Shown piece after piece: positions 17,358 to 26,146 of a stretch of DNA of 64,000 nucleotides. The notes under the pieces are model-generated. The model was not told the DNA's origin. It ran no database searches and saw nothing but the letters and a program-made list of their open reading frames with translations. Position 1 is the stretch's first letter, and each line of letters begins with the position of its first letter. The DNA is from Paenibacillus vini (GTDB lineage Bacteria; Bacillota; Bacilli; Paenibacillales; Paenibacillaceae), in NCBI RefSeq assembly GCF_018403325.1, contig NZ_BOSL01000003.1, forward strand, positions 310,001 through 374,000, given 5' to 3'. The translations under genes and the position numbers were made by a program.

Positions 17358-19337
17358 TTGGCGGTTCAGCAGGAAAGAAAAATGGTAACTGACTATGGAG
17401 ATCCAGCCGTAACCGGGGGGATCTCTGTTTTTTCGCGCGAATTTGATGAGGCATACCGGTATGACGGTAACGATCTGGGTACGAAATATAGCCCGGAACG
17501 GACGCAATTTCGGCTTTGGGCTCCAACTGCTTCGGAAGCCAAGGTAAGATTATATCCGAATGCCGAGAGCGAATCGTTTGAGGATCTTGTGATGACCCGG
17601 AGCGATTCGGGGACTTGGGTATTGACGGTGGAACGCAATCTGGACCAGGTATTATATACTTTTGTCGTCCGGGTAGGGAGCAACTGGAACGAGGCGGTAG
17701 ACCCTTATGCCAAAGCAGTAGGAATCAATGGGGACAAAGGCGTTATTCTGGATTTACAGAAAACCAATCCTGCACGCTGGACCCCGGATAAGCCGTCGCT
17801 TGTTTCGGCAACCGATGTCATCATTTATGAGGTGCATGTCGGGGATTTCTCACTTCACCCGGAGAGCGGGATCCAGCATAAGGGGAAATACCTGGGTTTC
17901 ACGGAAACGGGAACAAGGGGGCCGCAAGGCATTCTAACCGGATTGGACCATTTGAAGCATTTGGGAATCACCCATGTGCAGCTTCTTCCGGTTCAGGATT
18001 TTGCAAAAGCCAGTGTGGACGAAGAAAAGACTGCAGCGACTGGCAAGGAGAATTTGCAGTACAACTGGGGATATGATCCGAAAAACTTTAATGCGCCGGA
18101 AGGCTCGTATGCCAGCAATCCTTTTCAGCCCGGGCTCCGGATCCGCGAGCTGAAGCAAGCCGTTCAAGCGCTGCATGAACAGGGATTACGGGTAATTCTG
18201 GATGTGGTCTACAACCACGTTTACGACGGATACATTGCTCATTTCACGAAGCTGGTGCCGGGTTATTATTTGCGTTACAAGAAGGACGGGAGCTTCTCGA
18301 ACGGATCGGGCTGCGGCAATGATTGTGCTTCCGAGCGGTTCATGATGTCTAAATATATTATTGACTCCGTTGTTTACTGGGCAACCGAATACCGGGTGGA
18401 CGGGTTTCGATTCGATTTGATGGGCTTGCTTGATGTCGACACGATGAACGAAATCCGCCGGAGATTGGATGAAATCGATCCGTCTATTCTAGTGCTCGGT
18501 GAGGGATGGATTATGGAGACGGAGCTTCAGGCTGAGCGCAGGGCTAATTTACAGCAAGCCGGCAGGATGCCGGGCATTGCCCATTTTAACGGGGAGCTTC
18601 GAAATGCGCTTAAGGGAGATATTTTCAAGCCTGATCAAACTGGCTTCGTGAGCAGAGGGAAAGGGTTGGAGCCGGAAATCATGAAAGGCGTCGTCGGATC
18701 GATTTCCTATAACAATGAAGTGCACGGATTTGCGTCTGAGCCGACGCAGTGCGTGAATTTTGCCGAATGTCACGATAATCATACGCTATGGGATAAACTG
18801 TCCTGTTCCGCCGCGAAAGCCGATAAAAATGAACGCAGGCGCATGCAGCGTTTGGCTGCGGGAATAGTGCTCACCAGTCAAGGTATCCCGTTTCTTCATG
18901 CGGGCCAGGAATTTCTGCGTACCAAGGGCGGGATAGGCAACAGCTATCAGGCTCCCCCGGCCGTAAATCAACTGGATTGGTCCCGGTGTGCGGCATATCA
19001 GGATGAAGTTGAGGCCATTCGGAAGATGATTGAACTGAGGAAACGGCATCCTGCTTTCCGATTGAAAACCGCAGCAGAGATTTCCCGGCACCTTCGGTTC
19101 GAGCCGACAGCGGGTGCGGAATCCGCCGTTGCTTTTACGTTAAGGGAACATGCAGGAGGAGACCCGGCCCGGAATTTATATGTTCTATATCATGCTTCAT
19201 CTTCATCACAAACCTTTTCTTTACCGGAGCTGGGGAAATGGGAAGTAGCTTTTGGCGAGGATATTGTGACAGAACTACATTCCGGTCATTTAAATGTGAA
19301 AGGGATCGGTATGGTTGTGCTGTCAAATTTTTTGTGA
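17358..19337 (+). CDS. pulA: Type I pullulanase
   Basis: This 659-residue debranching enzyme has no signal peptide, so it is likely cytoplasmic. A CBM48-like N-terminal domain (TQFRLWAPTASEAKVRLY) precedes the GH13 barrel. The pullulanase hallmark YNWGYDP is present, as are the conserved regions VVYNHVYDG, GFRFDLMGLLD (nucleophile D), LGEGW (acid E) and CHDNHTLWD (D). It hydrolyses alpha-1,6 branches of glycogen or pullulan-derived dextrins, which complements the GH13 glucosidase at 6796. Start TTG 17358 follows CGAGGAGGG. Confidence 0.93.
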   Translation: MAVQQERKMVTDYGDPAVTGGISVFSREFDEAYRYDGNDLGTKYSPERTQFRLWAPTASEAKVRLYPNAESESFEDLVMTRSDSGTWVLTVERNLDQVLYTFVVRVGSNWNEAVDPYAKAVGINGDKGVILDLQKTNPARWTPDKPSLVSATDVIIYEVHVGDFSLHPESGIQHKGKYLGFTETGTRGPQGILTGLDHLKHLGITHVQLLPVQDFAKASVDEEKTAATGKENLQYNWGYDPKNFNAPEGSYASNPFQPGLRIRELKQAVQALHEQGLRVILDVVYNHVYDGYIAHFTKLVPGYYLRYKKDGSFSNGSGCGNDCASERFMMSKYIIDSVVYWATEYRVDGFRFDLMGLLDVDTMNEIRRRLDEIDPSILVLGEGWIMETELQAERRANLQQAGRMPGIAHFNGELRNALKGDIFKPDQTGFVSRGKGLEPEIMKGVVGSISYNNEVHGFASEPTQCVNFAECHDNHTLWDKLSCSAAKADKNERRRMQRLAAGIVLTSQGIPFLHAGQEFLRTKGGIGNSYQAPPAVNQLDWSRCAAYQDEVEAIRKMIELRKRHPAFRLKTAAEISRHLRFEPTAGAESAVAFTLREHAGGDPARNLYVLYHASSSSQTFSLPELGKWEVAFGEDIVTELHSGHLNVKGIGMVVLSNFL

Positions 19338-19418
19338 AAAAAATAGCATTATTTGCTAAAATAAGATGCAAGATATGAGATAGAAAAATTGATTTTGAGG
19401 ATGAGTGGGGGAATACAA

Positions 19419-20645
19419 ATGAATACTGCTGAAATTGCGCCTAAGCCCAAACAGCGGAAGCTGCTAATGAGCGCCGGCCTCAGCTGGATGTTCGATGCGA
19501 TGGACGTAGGCATCATTTCGTTTATCGCCGCGGCACTGGCGGCCGAATGGAGCCTGACACCGCAGCAGACCGGGTTTTTCACCAGCATTAATTCGGTCGG
19601 CATGGCGTTCGGCGCGGCGATCGCCGGCATCATGGCGGACAAGTACGGCCGCAAAGCTGTGCTGCTTTGGACGCTCCTTATTTTTTCGATCGCCAGCGGT
19701 TTGTCCGCAGCGGCAACCGGGTTTGCGGTATTATGCTTGCTGCGTTTTGTAGCCGGCTTTGGACTGGGCGGGGAACTGCCGGTGGCATCCACGCTTGTAT
19801 CGGAATCGGTAGCGGCAAAGGACCGGGGAAGAATGGTAGTTCTGCTGGAAAGTTTCTGGGCCGCCGGATGGATACTGTCTGCTTTGATCGCCTATTTCGT
19901 CATTCCGAAATTCGGCTGGCAGGCCGCTTTCCTGATCGGAGCAATACCGGCTCTCTATGCGCTTTATTTGCGCAAATCGATTCAGGACCCGCCTCGCTTT
20001 ACCCAGAACATCGCCGGAGGCCGGCAAAAAAAGCTATCGGTCCGGGAACGGTTCGTATCGGTTTGGGCGAGCCCGCATAGACGTTCTACGATTATGCTTT
20101 GGATCCTTTGGTTTACAGTCGTTTTTTCGTATTACGGCATGTTTCTGTGGCTTCCTAACGTTATGATGCTCAAAGGCTTCAGCCTGGTGAAGAGCTTTGA
20201 ATACGTACTGATTATGACGCTCGCGCAACTGCCGGGATATTTCACGGCCGCTTATTTTATCGAAAAATTCGGCCGGAAATTCGTGCTTGTCGTGTATTTG
20301 CTGCTGACTGCGGCAAGCGCTGCCTGGTTCGGCAATGCGACAAGCGAAGGCATGCTCATTGCGGCAGGAATCTGTCTGTCGTTCTTTAATCTTGGAGCAT
20401 GGGGCGGGATGTACGCTTATACGCCCGAATTATATCCGACTCGGGTTCGTTCTACGGGAGTAGGTTTGGCTGCTTCCTTCGGCCGGGTGGGAGGCATTAT
20501 CGGCCCTTACCTTGTCGGTATGCTGGTTGCCCGGCAGGTGTCCATCGGTGCAATATTCTGGATCTTCTTCATTACTATCCTGGTTGGCGCCGTGGCGGTA
20601 TTGCTGCTGGGAAGCGAGACAAAGGGCAAGGAGTTAACGGACTGA
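19419..20645 (+). CDS. niaP: MFS transporter, niacin permease (NiaP) type
   Basis: This 408-residue protein has 12 membrane segments and is strikingly like Bacillus NiaP/YceI: LSWMFDAMDVGIISFIAAAL, GMAFGAAIAGIMADKYGRK, RFVAGFGLGGELPVASTLVSE, GRMVVLLESFWAAGW. NiaP takes up nicotinate or nicotinamide. ATG 19419 is chosen because GTGGGGG precedes it; an upstream in-frame start at 19389 has none. No NiaR operator was recognised upstream, so the substrate is inferred by similarity only. Confidence 0.78.
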   Translation: MNTAEIAPKPKQRKLLMSAGLSWMFDAMDVGIISFIAAALAAEWSLTPQQTGFFTSINSVGMAFGAAIAGIMADKYGRKAVLLWTLLIFSIASGLSAAATGFAVLCLLRFVAGFGLGGELPVASTLVSESVAAKDRGRMVVLLESFWAAGWILSALIAYFVIPKFGWQAAFLIGAIPALYALYLRKSIQDPPRFTQNIAGGRQKKLSVRERFVSVWASPHRRSTIMLWILWFTVVFSYYGMFLWLPNVMMLKGFSLVKSFEYVLIMTLAQLPGYFTAAYFIEKFGRKFVLVVYLLLTAASAAWFGNATSEGMLIAAGICLSFFNLGAWGGMYAYTPELYPTRVRSTGVGLAASFGRVGGIIGPYLVGMLVARQVSIGAIFWIFFITILVGAVAVLLLGSETKGKELTD

Positions 20646-20681
20646 ACCTTTAATTATTGTTTTGAATGTTCATAAATAAAT

Positions 20682-20726
20682 AAACTCCACAGACCTTCGC
20701 CAGGAAGATTTGTGGAGTTTTGTTTT
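20682..20726. terminator. Bidirectional rho-independent terminator
   Basis: Arms AAACTCCACA and TGTGGAGTTT, followed by TTGTTTT, lie between the convergent transporter and MBL hydrolase genes. Confidence 0.85.
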
Positions 20727-20736
20727 ACTTTTGCAG

Positions 20737-21435
20737 TTATTGGTCCAGGCTGGGGGTGTCCAGGCTTTCTCCTGGTTTGAGCGCATGGCCGATGATGTTT
20801 TTGTGTTTTAATTGATCCACAAATTTCGCTCCGTCTTGGGCGACGAGTCCGAAGGTATTGTAGTGAATAGGGACGACATGCTTGGGATGAAGCCATTCGG
20901 CCGCAAGCAGCGCATCCTCCGGTCCCATAGTGAAATAATCACCGATCGGCAGGAAAGCAAGATCGATCTGTCGCCGGTCTCCGATCAGCTTCAAGTCGCT
21001 GAACAATGCCGTATCGCCGGCATGATAGAGAACGAATCCGCCGAGATCCAGCAAGATTCCTGCTGCTACGCCCAGATACACATTGGTGCCGTCAATCTCT
21101 ACGGATGAGCTGTGGAGGGCGGGGGTCAAGGTCAATTTCCCGAACGGGAAAACGAACGATCCGCCCAGATTCAAGCCAGCGGTTGTTAATCCTTTGTTTT
21201 TGAAGAAGTCAGCCAATTCCACAATTCCGATGATCGTGGCCCCGTTGGCTCTGGCAATAGCTTCAGCATCTCCGATATGGTCGAAATGTCCATGGGTCAG
21301 GAGTACATAATCGGCTTTGATTTCATCGGCTTTGGCCGAAGCCACCGGATTTCCTGTCAGAAAGGGGTCGATGATGAGTGTGAATTCGCCCGTATCGATA
21401 AGCACGGAGGAATGTCCCAAATAAGTCAGCTTCAT
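20737..21435 (-). CDS. UPF0173 metal-dependent hydrolase (YtkL-like)
   Basis: This metallo-beta-lactamase-fold protein of about 232 residues begins MKLTYLGHSSVLIDTG and has the zinc motif LTHGHFDHIGD, plus VLYHAGDTALFSD and HYNTFG for the other ligands. This is the UPF0173 pattern; the physiological substrate is unknown. ATG 21435 is correctly spaced from AGGAG, while the in-frame GTG at 21444 overlaps that site. Confidence 0.88.
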   Translation of the reverse strand: MKLTYLGHSSVLIDTGEFTLIIDPFLTGNPVASAKADEIKADYVLLTHGHFDHIGDAEAIARANGATIIGIVELADFFKNKGLTTAGLNLGGSFVFPFGKLTLTPALHSSSVEIDGTNVYLGVAAGILLDLGGFVLYHAGDTALFSDLKLIGDRRQIDLAFLPIGDYFTMGPEDALLAAEWLHPKHVVPIHYNTFGLVAQDGAKFVDQLKHKNIIGHALKPGESLDTPSLDQ

Positions 21436-21555
21436 AATTATCACTCCTATGGAAAGGTTTACACTACCTTTTCATTATATCGGGTCAAGCTCCTCAAGTC
21501 ATGGTCTATAGGTTAAAATATAGGCAGACTCAAATACATATTAAGGGGGAACGAG

Positions 21556-22209
21556 ATGACAACTTCCTTATTGGATCGGCTGAAGGCGGAGAAAATCATT
21601 GCTATCCTGCGCGGTGTGCCGAAGGAGCAGGGGAAAGCTGTTGCCGAAGCGCTTAGCTTGGGAGGGATTGTGTTTGCTGAAGTGACGTTGAATACGGAAG
21701 GCGCGCTAGGAATGATCTCAAGCTGGAGAGAGACATTCGGAGAACGGATGAAGATTGGGGCAGGCACCGTGCTGGACCTCGAGGAGGCCAAAGAAGCGGT
21801 CCGGGCTGGGGCGGAATATCTGGTTTCCCCGAATCTGGATGAGGCGGTTGTGGCTTATGCGCTTGAACAAGGAATAGCCGTTTTTCCCGGAGCGATGACG
21901 CCTACGGAAATCGTGAAGGCCTGGAAAGCGGGAGCGACTGCGGTGAAGGTGTTTCCGATGGCCTCTCTTGGAGTGGGTTACCTGAAAGAGATAACCGCCC
22001 CGCTCGACCGGATTCCTTTGATTGCGACGGGAGGCGTGCGTCTCGACAATATTCATGGATTTTTAGAGGCGGGTGCTACAGCGGTCGGATTAGGCGGATG
22101 CCTGGTAAATCCTGCTCTCATTCGGGAAAAGCGTTACGAAACGATCACTCAGAATGCAGCGGATATGGTTGGCGCGGTAAGATCTTGGCGTCCGGGAGAT
22201 CTTAACTAA
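21556..22209 (+). CDS. eda: 2-dehydro-3-deoxyphosphogluconate / 4-hydroxy-2-oxoglutarate aldolase
   Basis: This 217-residue class I aldolase shows IIAILRGVPKEQG at the N-terminus, EVTLNTEGA (catalytic Glu region), GAGTVLDLEEAKEAVRAGAEYLVSPN, and Schiff-base Lys in TAVKVFPMASLG. It should split KDPG to pyruvate and glyceraldehyde-3-phosphate. No KDG kinase lies beside it, so it appears as a single-gene unit with its own terminator. Confidence 0.9.
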   Translation: MTTSLLDRLKAEKIIAILRGVPKEQGKAVAEALSLGGIVFAEVTLNTEGALGMISSWRETFGERMKIGAGTVLDLEEAKEAVRAGAEYLVSPNLDEAVVAYALEQGIAVFPGAMTPTEIVKAWKAGATAVKVFPMASLGVGYLKEITAPLDRIPLIATGGVRLDNIHGFLEAGATAVGLGGCLVNPALIREKRYETITQNAADMVGAVRSWRPGDLN

Positions 22210-22261
22210 CACCGGGCTATTGCGACTGGCAAATCGACAGCTAAAGCAGTTGCCAAAATGT

Positions 22262-22310
22262 AAAAGGGACTGCCTACAGGTCTTATTGACCCGTAGGCAG
22301 TCCCTTTCGT
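22262..22310. terminator. Bidirectional rho-independent terminator
   Basis: The long stem AAAGGGACTGCCTAC / GTAGGCAGTCCCTTT is shared by the convergent aldolase (plus) and GH18-like gene (minus). Confidence 0.9.
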
Positions 22311-22319
22311 TTACTCAGA

Positions 22320-24623
22320 TCACTCATTTTCTGGCCAAGACACGGTAACGGTATGCGGACGGTCATAAGCGGAAGCCCAATAATATCCCTGGGCGGCGAT
22401 TCGTTGCGGCCAGAAGCCGACAAGCCCCGCTGCCTTAGGTAGCGTTTCGGAAGTAGCGGTGGCGGATCCGGCAGCATTTGTGATCAGATCTACATATTTT
22501 CCGCCGTTGTAGGTAAACCGGCCATGAACGTCAGCAGTAATTCCTTCGCCGGTTTCCAGATCGATGACTTGTAGCGTTACTTTTCCCTGCGTGCCGTTAA
22601 ACACGATGTTCATGTCCCCGATAATCATAGGGCGCAGGGTCGTATTTCCGGTCACGGCTGAAACTTCGCTAGAAACTGGACCGATGTTCCCGCTGATATC
22701 GACGGCGGCTACCTTGTAATAATAAACGGAGTTAGGAAGCAATCCGGTATCGCGATAAGTCAGGTTTCTCGACGTTCCCCCGATGTTGGAATCATCCGGC
22801 GTAAATCCGGGCTCGGTGCCGCGGTAAATAATATACTCCTCAATATCGGAATCGTCGGAGGCTCTGCCATAGGAAAGTTCAATGGTACTGAAATCGAACG
22901 CAGTGGCTTGCGGTTCCCTGCTTACTCCGGTAGGAGGAGCTGTATCCGGCGGATTCATGGTCCACTTAAATCCACTAGGTCCCCAAGCGGAAGGAAGCCA
23001 GCGTATCGAGTCATAATGGTGCATCGCAATGCCGCCGAAAGCCGGATCTCCGGAAAAGGCAGTATAAACTTTATCCAGTTCACTCTCCATATAGGTCCGG
23101 CCTTCCTCCCGGAATGTGATTGTTTCGGGGTCTCCGCTGTTGGCAATGTCCAGCGTTTCCACCCCTACGATGACCGAATCCGGTTTCCCGATCGCATTGG
23201 CATAGGCAAGCTCGGCCTGAGCTTGAGGTATAATGCCAGGACCGCCCTCGGCGGTGTCCCGGTAATCCATGATTGAAATATAATCACTGATGTCCTGTAC
23301 ATGCTCGGACAGCCACTTGGTCTGACCGTTCCAAGTAATATTGCTGGAAGTGTCGCTGCTATCAAACCATCTCGGGATCGCCGGGCCGAAAGGAAGGTCA
23401 ATGCCGGCGGCGTCTCTGCGCTGAATCATTTTTTGAAGCACATCTAAATATTGAAGCTGTACGGCCGGTTTATCGGTCTTAAACTCAGGTAAAATATAAG
23501 GCTCGATATCGACATTCACCCCATCAAACTGCTCATCTGCGGAGGAGGAGAGGTTGTAATTGATGACCTTTTCCATCTCATGGATTGCATTGCCGTGATA
23601 TGGAGCCAGGGCGCCATAATAGGGAGGTACGGTTCCTCCGGCGATACAGGCGTGGACCCGATAGCCGTTGTCATGCGCCCACTTTACGAACTCCCGGACA
23701 GCCTCAGGCTGGTCTTCAAGGATGTCTACACCCTCATACGGAAAAACGCCGATATAAAAGGTGGTGATCGGATCGGAGCCGAAGGTTCCGGTATCATCGG
23801 CAAGCGCTTTTAACGCCGATTTGGAGCCCGGGTTCAAAAAGAGATTGTAGGCGGCTTTTTCCCAGATCCACATCGCACGGTCTTGCTTTTCAAGTGTAAC
23901 CGGTTCGGGAGCCCAGTTCCCGGTATGAGCATAAACCGTAGTGCTCCGGCCTTCATTGCCGAATTCGTCGAAGGCCCTTGCCTCCAGACTGGAGGTCCGG
24001 TTACCGAGATTTTTGGCGTCCCATTTGAATTGATAGTGGTTCCCGGTTTGCTTTGCTTTCATCCATGGCCCGCCGTTGATTCGAATCTCTACCAGCTCAA
24101 CGGAATTCTTGGCGTCGACGGTGATTTTTACAGGGACCGAGCCGTGGACGGTTTCATCGTCCGAAGGATTTGTAATCTTCACAACAGGGAGGCTGGCTTC
24201 GGGATTATTGACATACACCGATGTCGTAGCCGTGGAGATTCCATAACGAGACGAACTCTGCACTCCCTTGGCAATCAGCGAGATGTTGCCGTCGTATTTG
24301 GATACGTCGACATCCGCATACCAAGTGCCGCTTTCGGGTCCATTTAAGTCCTCTCTTACGGAGTTAAGCTGTTCGGTTCCGTTAATAATCAATTTGATGT
24401 CATAAGTTTCGGTATACCCTCCCGTAACCCGCAGCCATCCCGGAGGTACCTGATCACCTTCCGCCGGAGAATCGATGGTCAGCATGGATTCGGCGTGAGC
24501 GTAGGGGATCTGAGCCACGAGGATAAAAGAGAAGCAAAGGAATAGAGAAGCAGTCAACCCTTTGAAAATCAATGAACCTACAACTTGATTCAATAAGGCT
24601 TTCTTTTGTTGACGAATCGGCAT
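22320..24623 (-). CDS. Secreted multidomain protein with GH18-like TIM barrel
   Basis: This 767-residue protein has an N-terminal signal (hydrophobic 22-40, cleavage near AHA-ES) and two Ig-like domains (about 45-240; SLPVVKITNPSDDETVHGSVPVKI). A TIM barrel follows (245-560). A fibronectin-III domain (about 575-665) and a C-terminal beta domain complete it. The barrel contains FDGVNVDIEPYILPEF, close to the GH18 signature DxxDxDxE but with Asn for the second Asp, then ISIMDYRD (MxYxD-like), GVET and FGGIAMHHYD. The same order occurs in the protein at 33000. It may be a carbohydrate hydrolase or a binding protein. ATG 24623 follows GAGGGG, and a cre site overlaps its promoter. Confidence 0.7.
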   Translation of the reverse strand: MPIRQQKKALLNQVVGSLIFKGLTASLFLCFSFILVAQIPYAHAESMLTIDSPAEGDQVPPGWLRVTGGYTETYDIKLIINGTEQLNSVREDLNGPESGTWYADVDVSKYDGNISLIAKGVQSSSRYGISTATTSVYVNNPEASLPVVKITNPSDDETVHGSVPVKITVDAKNSVELVEIRINGGPWMKAKQTGNHYQFKWDAKNLGNRTSSLEARAFDEFGNEGRSTTVYAHTGNWAPEPVTLEKQDRAMWIWEKAAYNLFLNPGSKSALKALADDTGTFGSDPITTFYIGVFPYEGVDILEDQPEAVREFVKWAHDNGYRVHACIAGGTVPPYYGALAPYHGNAIHEMEKVINYNLSSSADEQFDGVNVDIEPYILPEFKTDKPAVQLQYLDVLQKMIQRRDAAGIDLPFGPAIPRWFDSSDTSSNITWNGQTKWLSEHVQDISDYISIMDYRDTAEGGPGIIPQAQAELAYANAIGKPDSVIVGVETLDIANSGDPETITFREEGRTYMESELDKVYTAFSGDPAFGGIAMHHYDSIRWLPSAWGPSGFKWTMNPPDTAPPTGVSREPQATAFDFSTIELSYGRASDDSDIEEYIIYRGTEPGFTPDDSNIGGTSRNLTYRDTGLLPNSVYYYKVAAVDISGNIGPVSSEVSAVTGNTTLRPMIIGDMNIVFNGTQGKVTLQVIDLETGEGITADVHGRFTYNGGKYVDLITNAAGSATATSETLPKAAGLVGFWPQRIAAQGYYWASAYDRPHTVTVSWPENE

Positions 24624-24650
24624 GAATACCCCTCGCTTTCTATCCGGAAT

Positions 24651-24702
24651 AATTGTAAACGTTTACAATTGTATTGTAGCCGTAGTATTTTTCTTAGGGC
24701 AA
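24651..24702 (-). promoter_or_regulatory. Promoter with perfect cre (CcpA) palindrome
   Basis: On the minus strand TTGCCC (complement of 24697-24702), 18 bp, and TACAAT (24673-24678) form a sigma-A promoter. Immediately downstream is the perfect 20-bp palindrome AATTGTAAACGTTTACAATT (24651-24670), whose core TGTAAACGTTTACA fits the cre consensus TGWAARCGYTWNCA. This position overlaps the start of transcription, so carbon catabolite repression of the GH18-like gene is likely. Confidence 0.75.
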
Positions 24703-24909
24703 TAACCGTTTAATGACCTTTAATATAATGGAATGAAAAATGAAGCATTAAAGAGATATGACGTAAATGAGAGAGTTTAACCATTATGAAAACGCTCCCG
24801 TTTCATATAATTGGCAATTGCAAACTGTTTTTAACCGGTTGCCTGACTTTACTGGATTCGGCGCCGGAGTTATGATTCAATCCATGAAACAAATATCATA
24901 CCATTTGTC

Positions 24910-25150
24910 GATCGCTGAATTTCCCGGCAACGGGAAAACGGGGGAACCAAATTGCGGCGCATCTATCTTGGCTCCTAGGCCAAGAAGCCGTTTCGTTCGT
25001 TTGCCGTCTTTAATGTGAGAGTTAAAGACCGCAAACGGACAGGGGTGAATCCCGGACGGAAACCATGGATTCCGTTCGGGTAGGGCGACTCTCACCGCCC
25101 GAATCCGACAGCTAACTTCGTAAGCGTGGATGAAGAGAGGATGGGTGAAC
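24910..25150 (+). ncRNA. c-di-AMP riboswitch 1 (ydaO-yuaA type)
   Basis: The aptamer shows the conserved ydaO blocks in order: GCTGAAT near 24914, GGGGGAACCAA (24942-24954), GGGGTGAATCC (25044-25054), TAGGGCGACTCTC (25081-25093), then CCGAATCCGACAGCTAAC and CGTAAGCG, and closing GAGAGG. The P-stem between the first two blocks is longer than in riboswitch 2. It is followed by its own terminator at 25168-25203. Members bind two c-di-AMP molecules and usually turn expression off. Confidence 0.92.
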
Positions 25151-25167
25151 TGTCAGCCGTATGAGTA

Positions 25168-25203
25168 GGCCACAGAGCGCCAAGGTGCCTCTGTGGTTTT
25201 TTA
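25168..25203 (+). terminator. Expression-platform terminator of riboswitch 1
   Basis: Stem CCACAGAG / CTCTGTGG is followed by six T (25197-25202). It lies 20-60 bp after the aptamer and before the second aptamer, so it would stop transcription before riboswitch 2. Confidence 0.88.
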
Positions 25204-25265
25204 TTGCCTAAATTGAAAAATTGACTGAAATTGTTATGAAAAATCGAAATGAATAATAATGTCTT

Positions 25266-25432
25266 TTTCGCTGAATTCTGCTAACGCAGTAGCGGGGGAA
25301 CCAACGAAACGCCGATCTGGGATCGGAACGTTTCATGGGGTGAATCGCCGGAAATATCCTTAATTTCCAGCGTAGGGCGACTCTCGCGCCCGAATCCGAC
25401 AGCTAACCTCGTAAGCGTAATTGGGAGAGGCA
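25266..25432 (+). ncRNA. c-di-AMP riboswitch 2 (ydaO-yuaA type)
   Basis: A second full aptamer has CGCTGAATTC, GGGGGAACCAACG (25293-25305), ATGGGGTGAATCG (about 25335-25347), GTAGGGCGACTCTCG, CCCGAATCCGACAGCTAAC, CTCGTAAGCG and GGGAGAGG. It is more compact and nearer the consensus than riboswitch 1. Tandem c-di-AMP switches ahead of one potassium-uptake operon imply steeper or wider-range control. Confidence 0.93.
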
Positions 25433-25472
25433 ACCGCCATAAGCTCACCATGGTTATGAACACCATGTCAGA

Positions 25473-25511
25473 AGCTGCGGAAAGGTTCCTTCCTTTCCTG
25501 CGGCTTTTTTG
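25473..25511 (+). terminator. Expression-platform terminator of riboswitch 2
   Basis: Stem GAAGCTGCGGAAAGG pairs with CCTTTCCTGCGGCTTTTTT with one bulge. It is preceded by a small hairpin (CATGGT/ACCATG, 25449-25467). It lies 90 bp before the first gene of the kdp operon. Confidence 0.85.
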
Positions 25512-25602
25512 CTGTGCAAAGTACTGGATTGAGCTTACTAGTAAAGTCTACCTCACCAGGAGGGGCTTTAGGTCTTGCTATTATCTGAGGGAGGAAACAA
25601 AG

Positions 25603-26016
25603 GTGGAGGAAGATTGTATCCTCATTGCTGCGCCAAATCAGGCAGGGCTGAATTTTGTACGGCTGCTGTTGTCTAAGCGGCGGAATGTTGCGGTTCTCGT
25701 GAACAACAAAACTGAGGAGAAACGGGCTCGTAAATTGGGGACGGTTCAAGTGATCCGGGTGAAGACGGAGGATGAGAAAACTTGGAGGATTCCCGAATTT
25801 CGGATCGGGAGGGTCTTTATTTTTGAAACTACGCTAACTTTAACATGTCGATATTTGCAGTTATGCCGTCAATGGACATCGAGCCCAATAATCGTGATTA
25901 CGCCGGAGCAGCATCCGAGAATGATTTACAAGGGCCTTGGAGCGACTTATGTGATTCATTCGGGTTCCTGCGAGGTCGGATTTTTAGCAAACGGCATTCC
26001 GGAAACCGGGGATTAA
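25603..26016 (+). CDS. Rossmann-like protein of unknown function, first gene of kdp operon
   Basis: This protein of about 137 residues starts at GTG 25603, with GGGAGGAAA upstream; a longer in-frame reading would run through the riboswitch terminator and is rejected. The order of beta strands and helices (CILIAAPNQAGLNFVRLLLSKRRNVAVLVNN, IGRVFIFETTLTL, PIIVITPEQHPRMIYKGLGATYVIHS) suggests a Rossmann fold like the TrkA-N/RCK-N domain. However, the GxGxxG motif is replaced by APNQAG, so nucleotide binding is uncertain. Its place between the riboswitches and kdpF suggests a role in potassium uptake. I do not recognise the family. Confidence 0.7.
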   Translation: MEEDCILIAAPNQAGLNFVRLLLSKRRNVAVLVNNKTEEKRARKLGTVQVIRVKTEDEKTWRIPEFRIGRVFIFETTLTLTCRYLQLCRQWTSSPIIVITPEQHPRMIYKGLGATYVIHSGSCEVGFLANGIPETGD

Positions 26017-26042
26017 CAGGAATTAAAGGAGGGGGATACGCC

Positions 26043-26120
26043 ATGATAGGGATCGGGTTGGTCGTCCTGTTCGTATTTCTTTATTTGATCTATGCCTTGA
26101 TTCATCCTGAGAAATTTTAA
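26043..26120 (+). CDS. kdpF: KdpF, small subunit of potassium-transporting ATPase
   Basis: This 25-residue single-span peptide (MIGIGLVVLFVFLYLIYALI, then HPEKF) lies directly before kdpA. It matches KdpF in size, hydrophobicity and the charged C-terminus with Pro-Glu. It stabilises the Kdp complex in the membrane. AAAGGAGGGGG lies upstream. Confidence 0.9.
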   Translation: MIGIGLVVLFVFLYLIYALIHPEKF

Positions 26121-26146
26121 AAAGCCTACTTTTGAGGGGGATCCCA

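Noticed and set aside
24767-25018. Plus-strand ORF of 83 codons before the kdp operon
   Set aside because: It overlaps the conserved core of c-di-AMP riboswitch 1, and its sequence is explained by aptamer structure.
25450-25602. N-terminal extension of the first kdp-operon protein
   Set aside because: It would be translated through the riboswitch 2 terminator. The GTG at 25603 has a good ribosome site.
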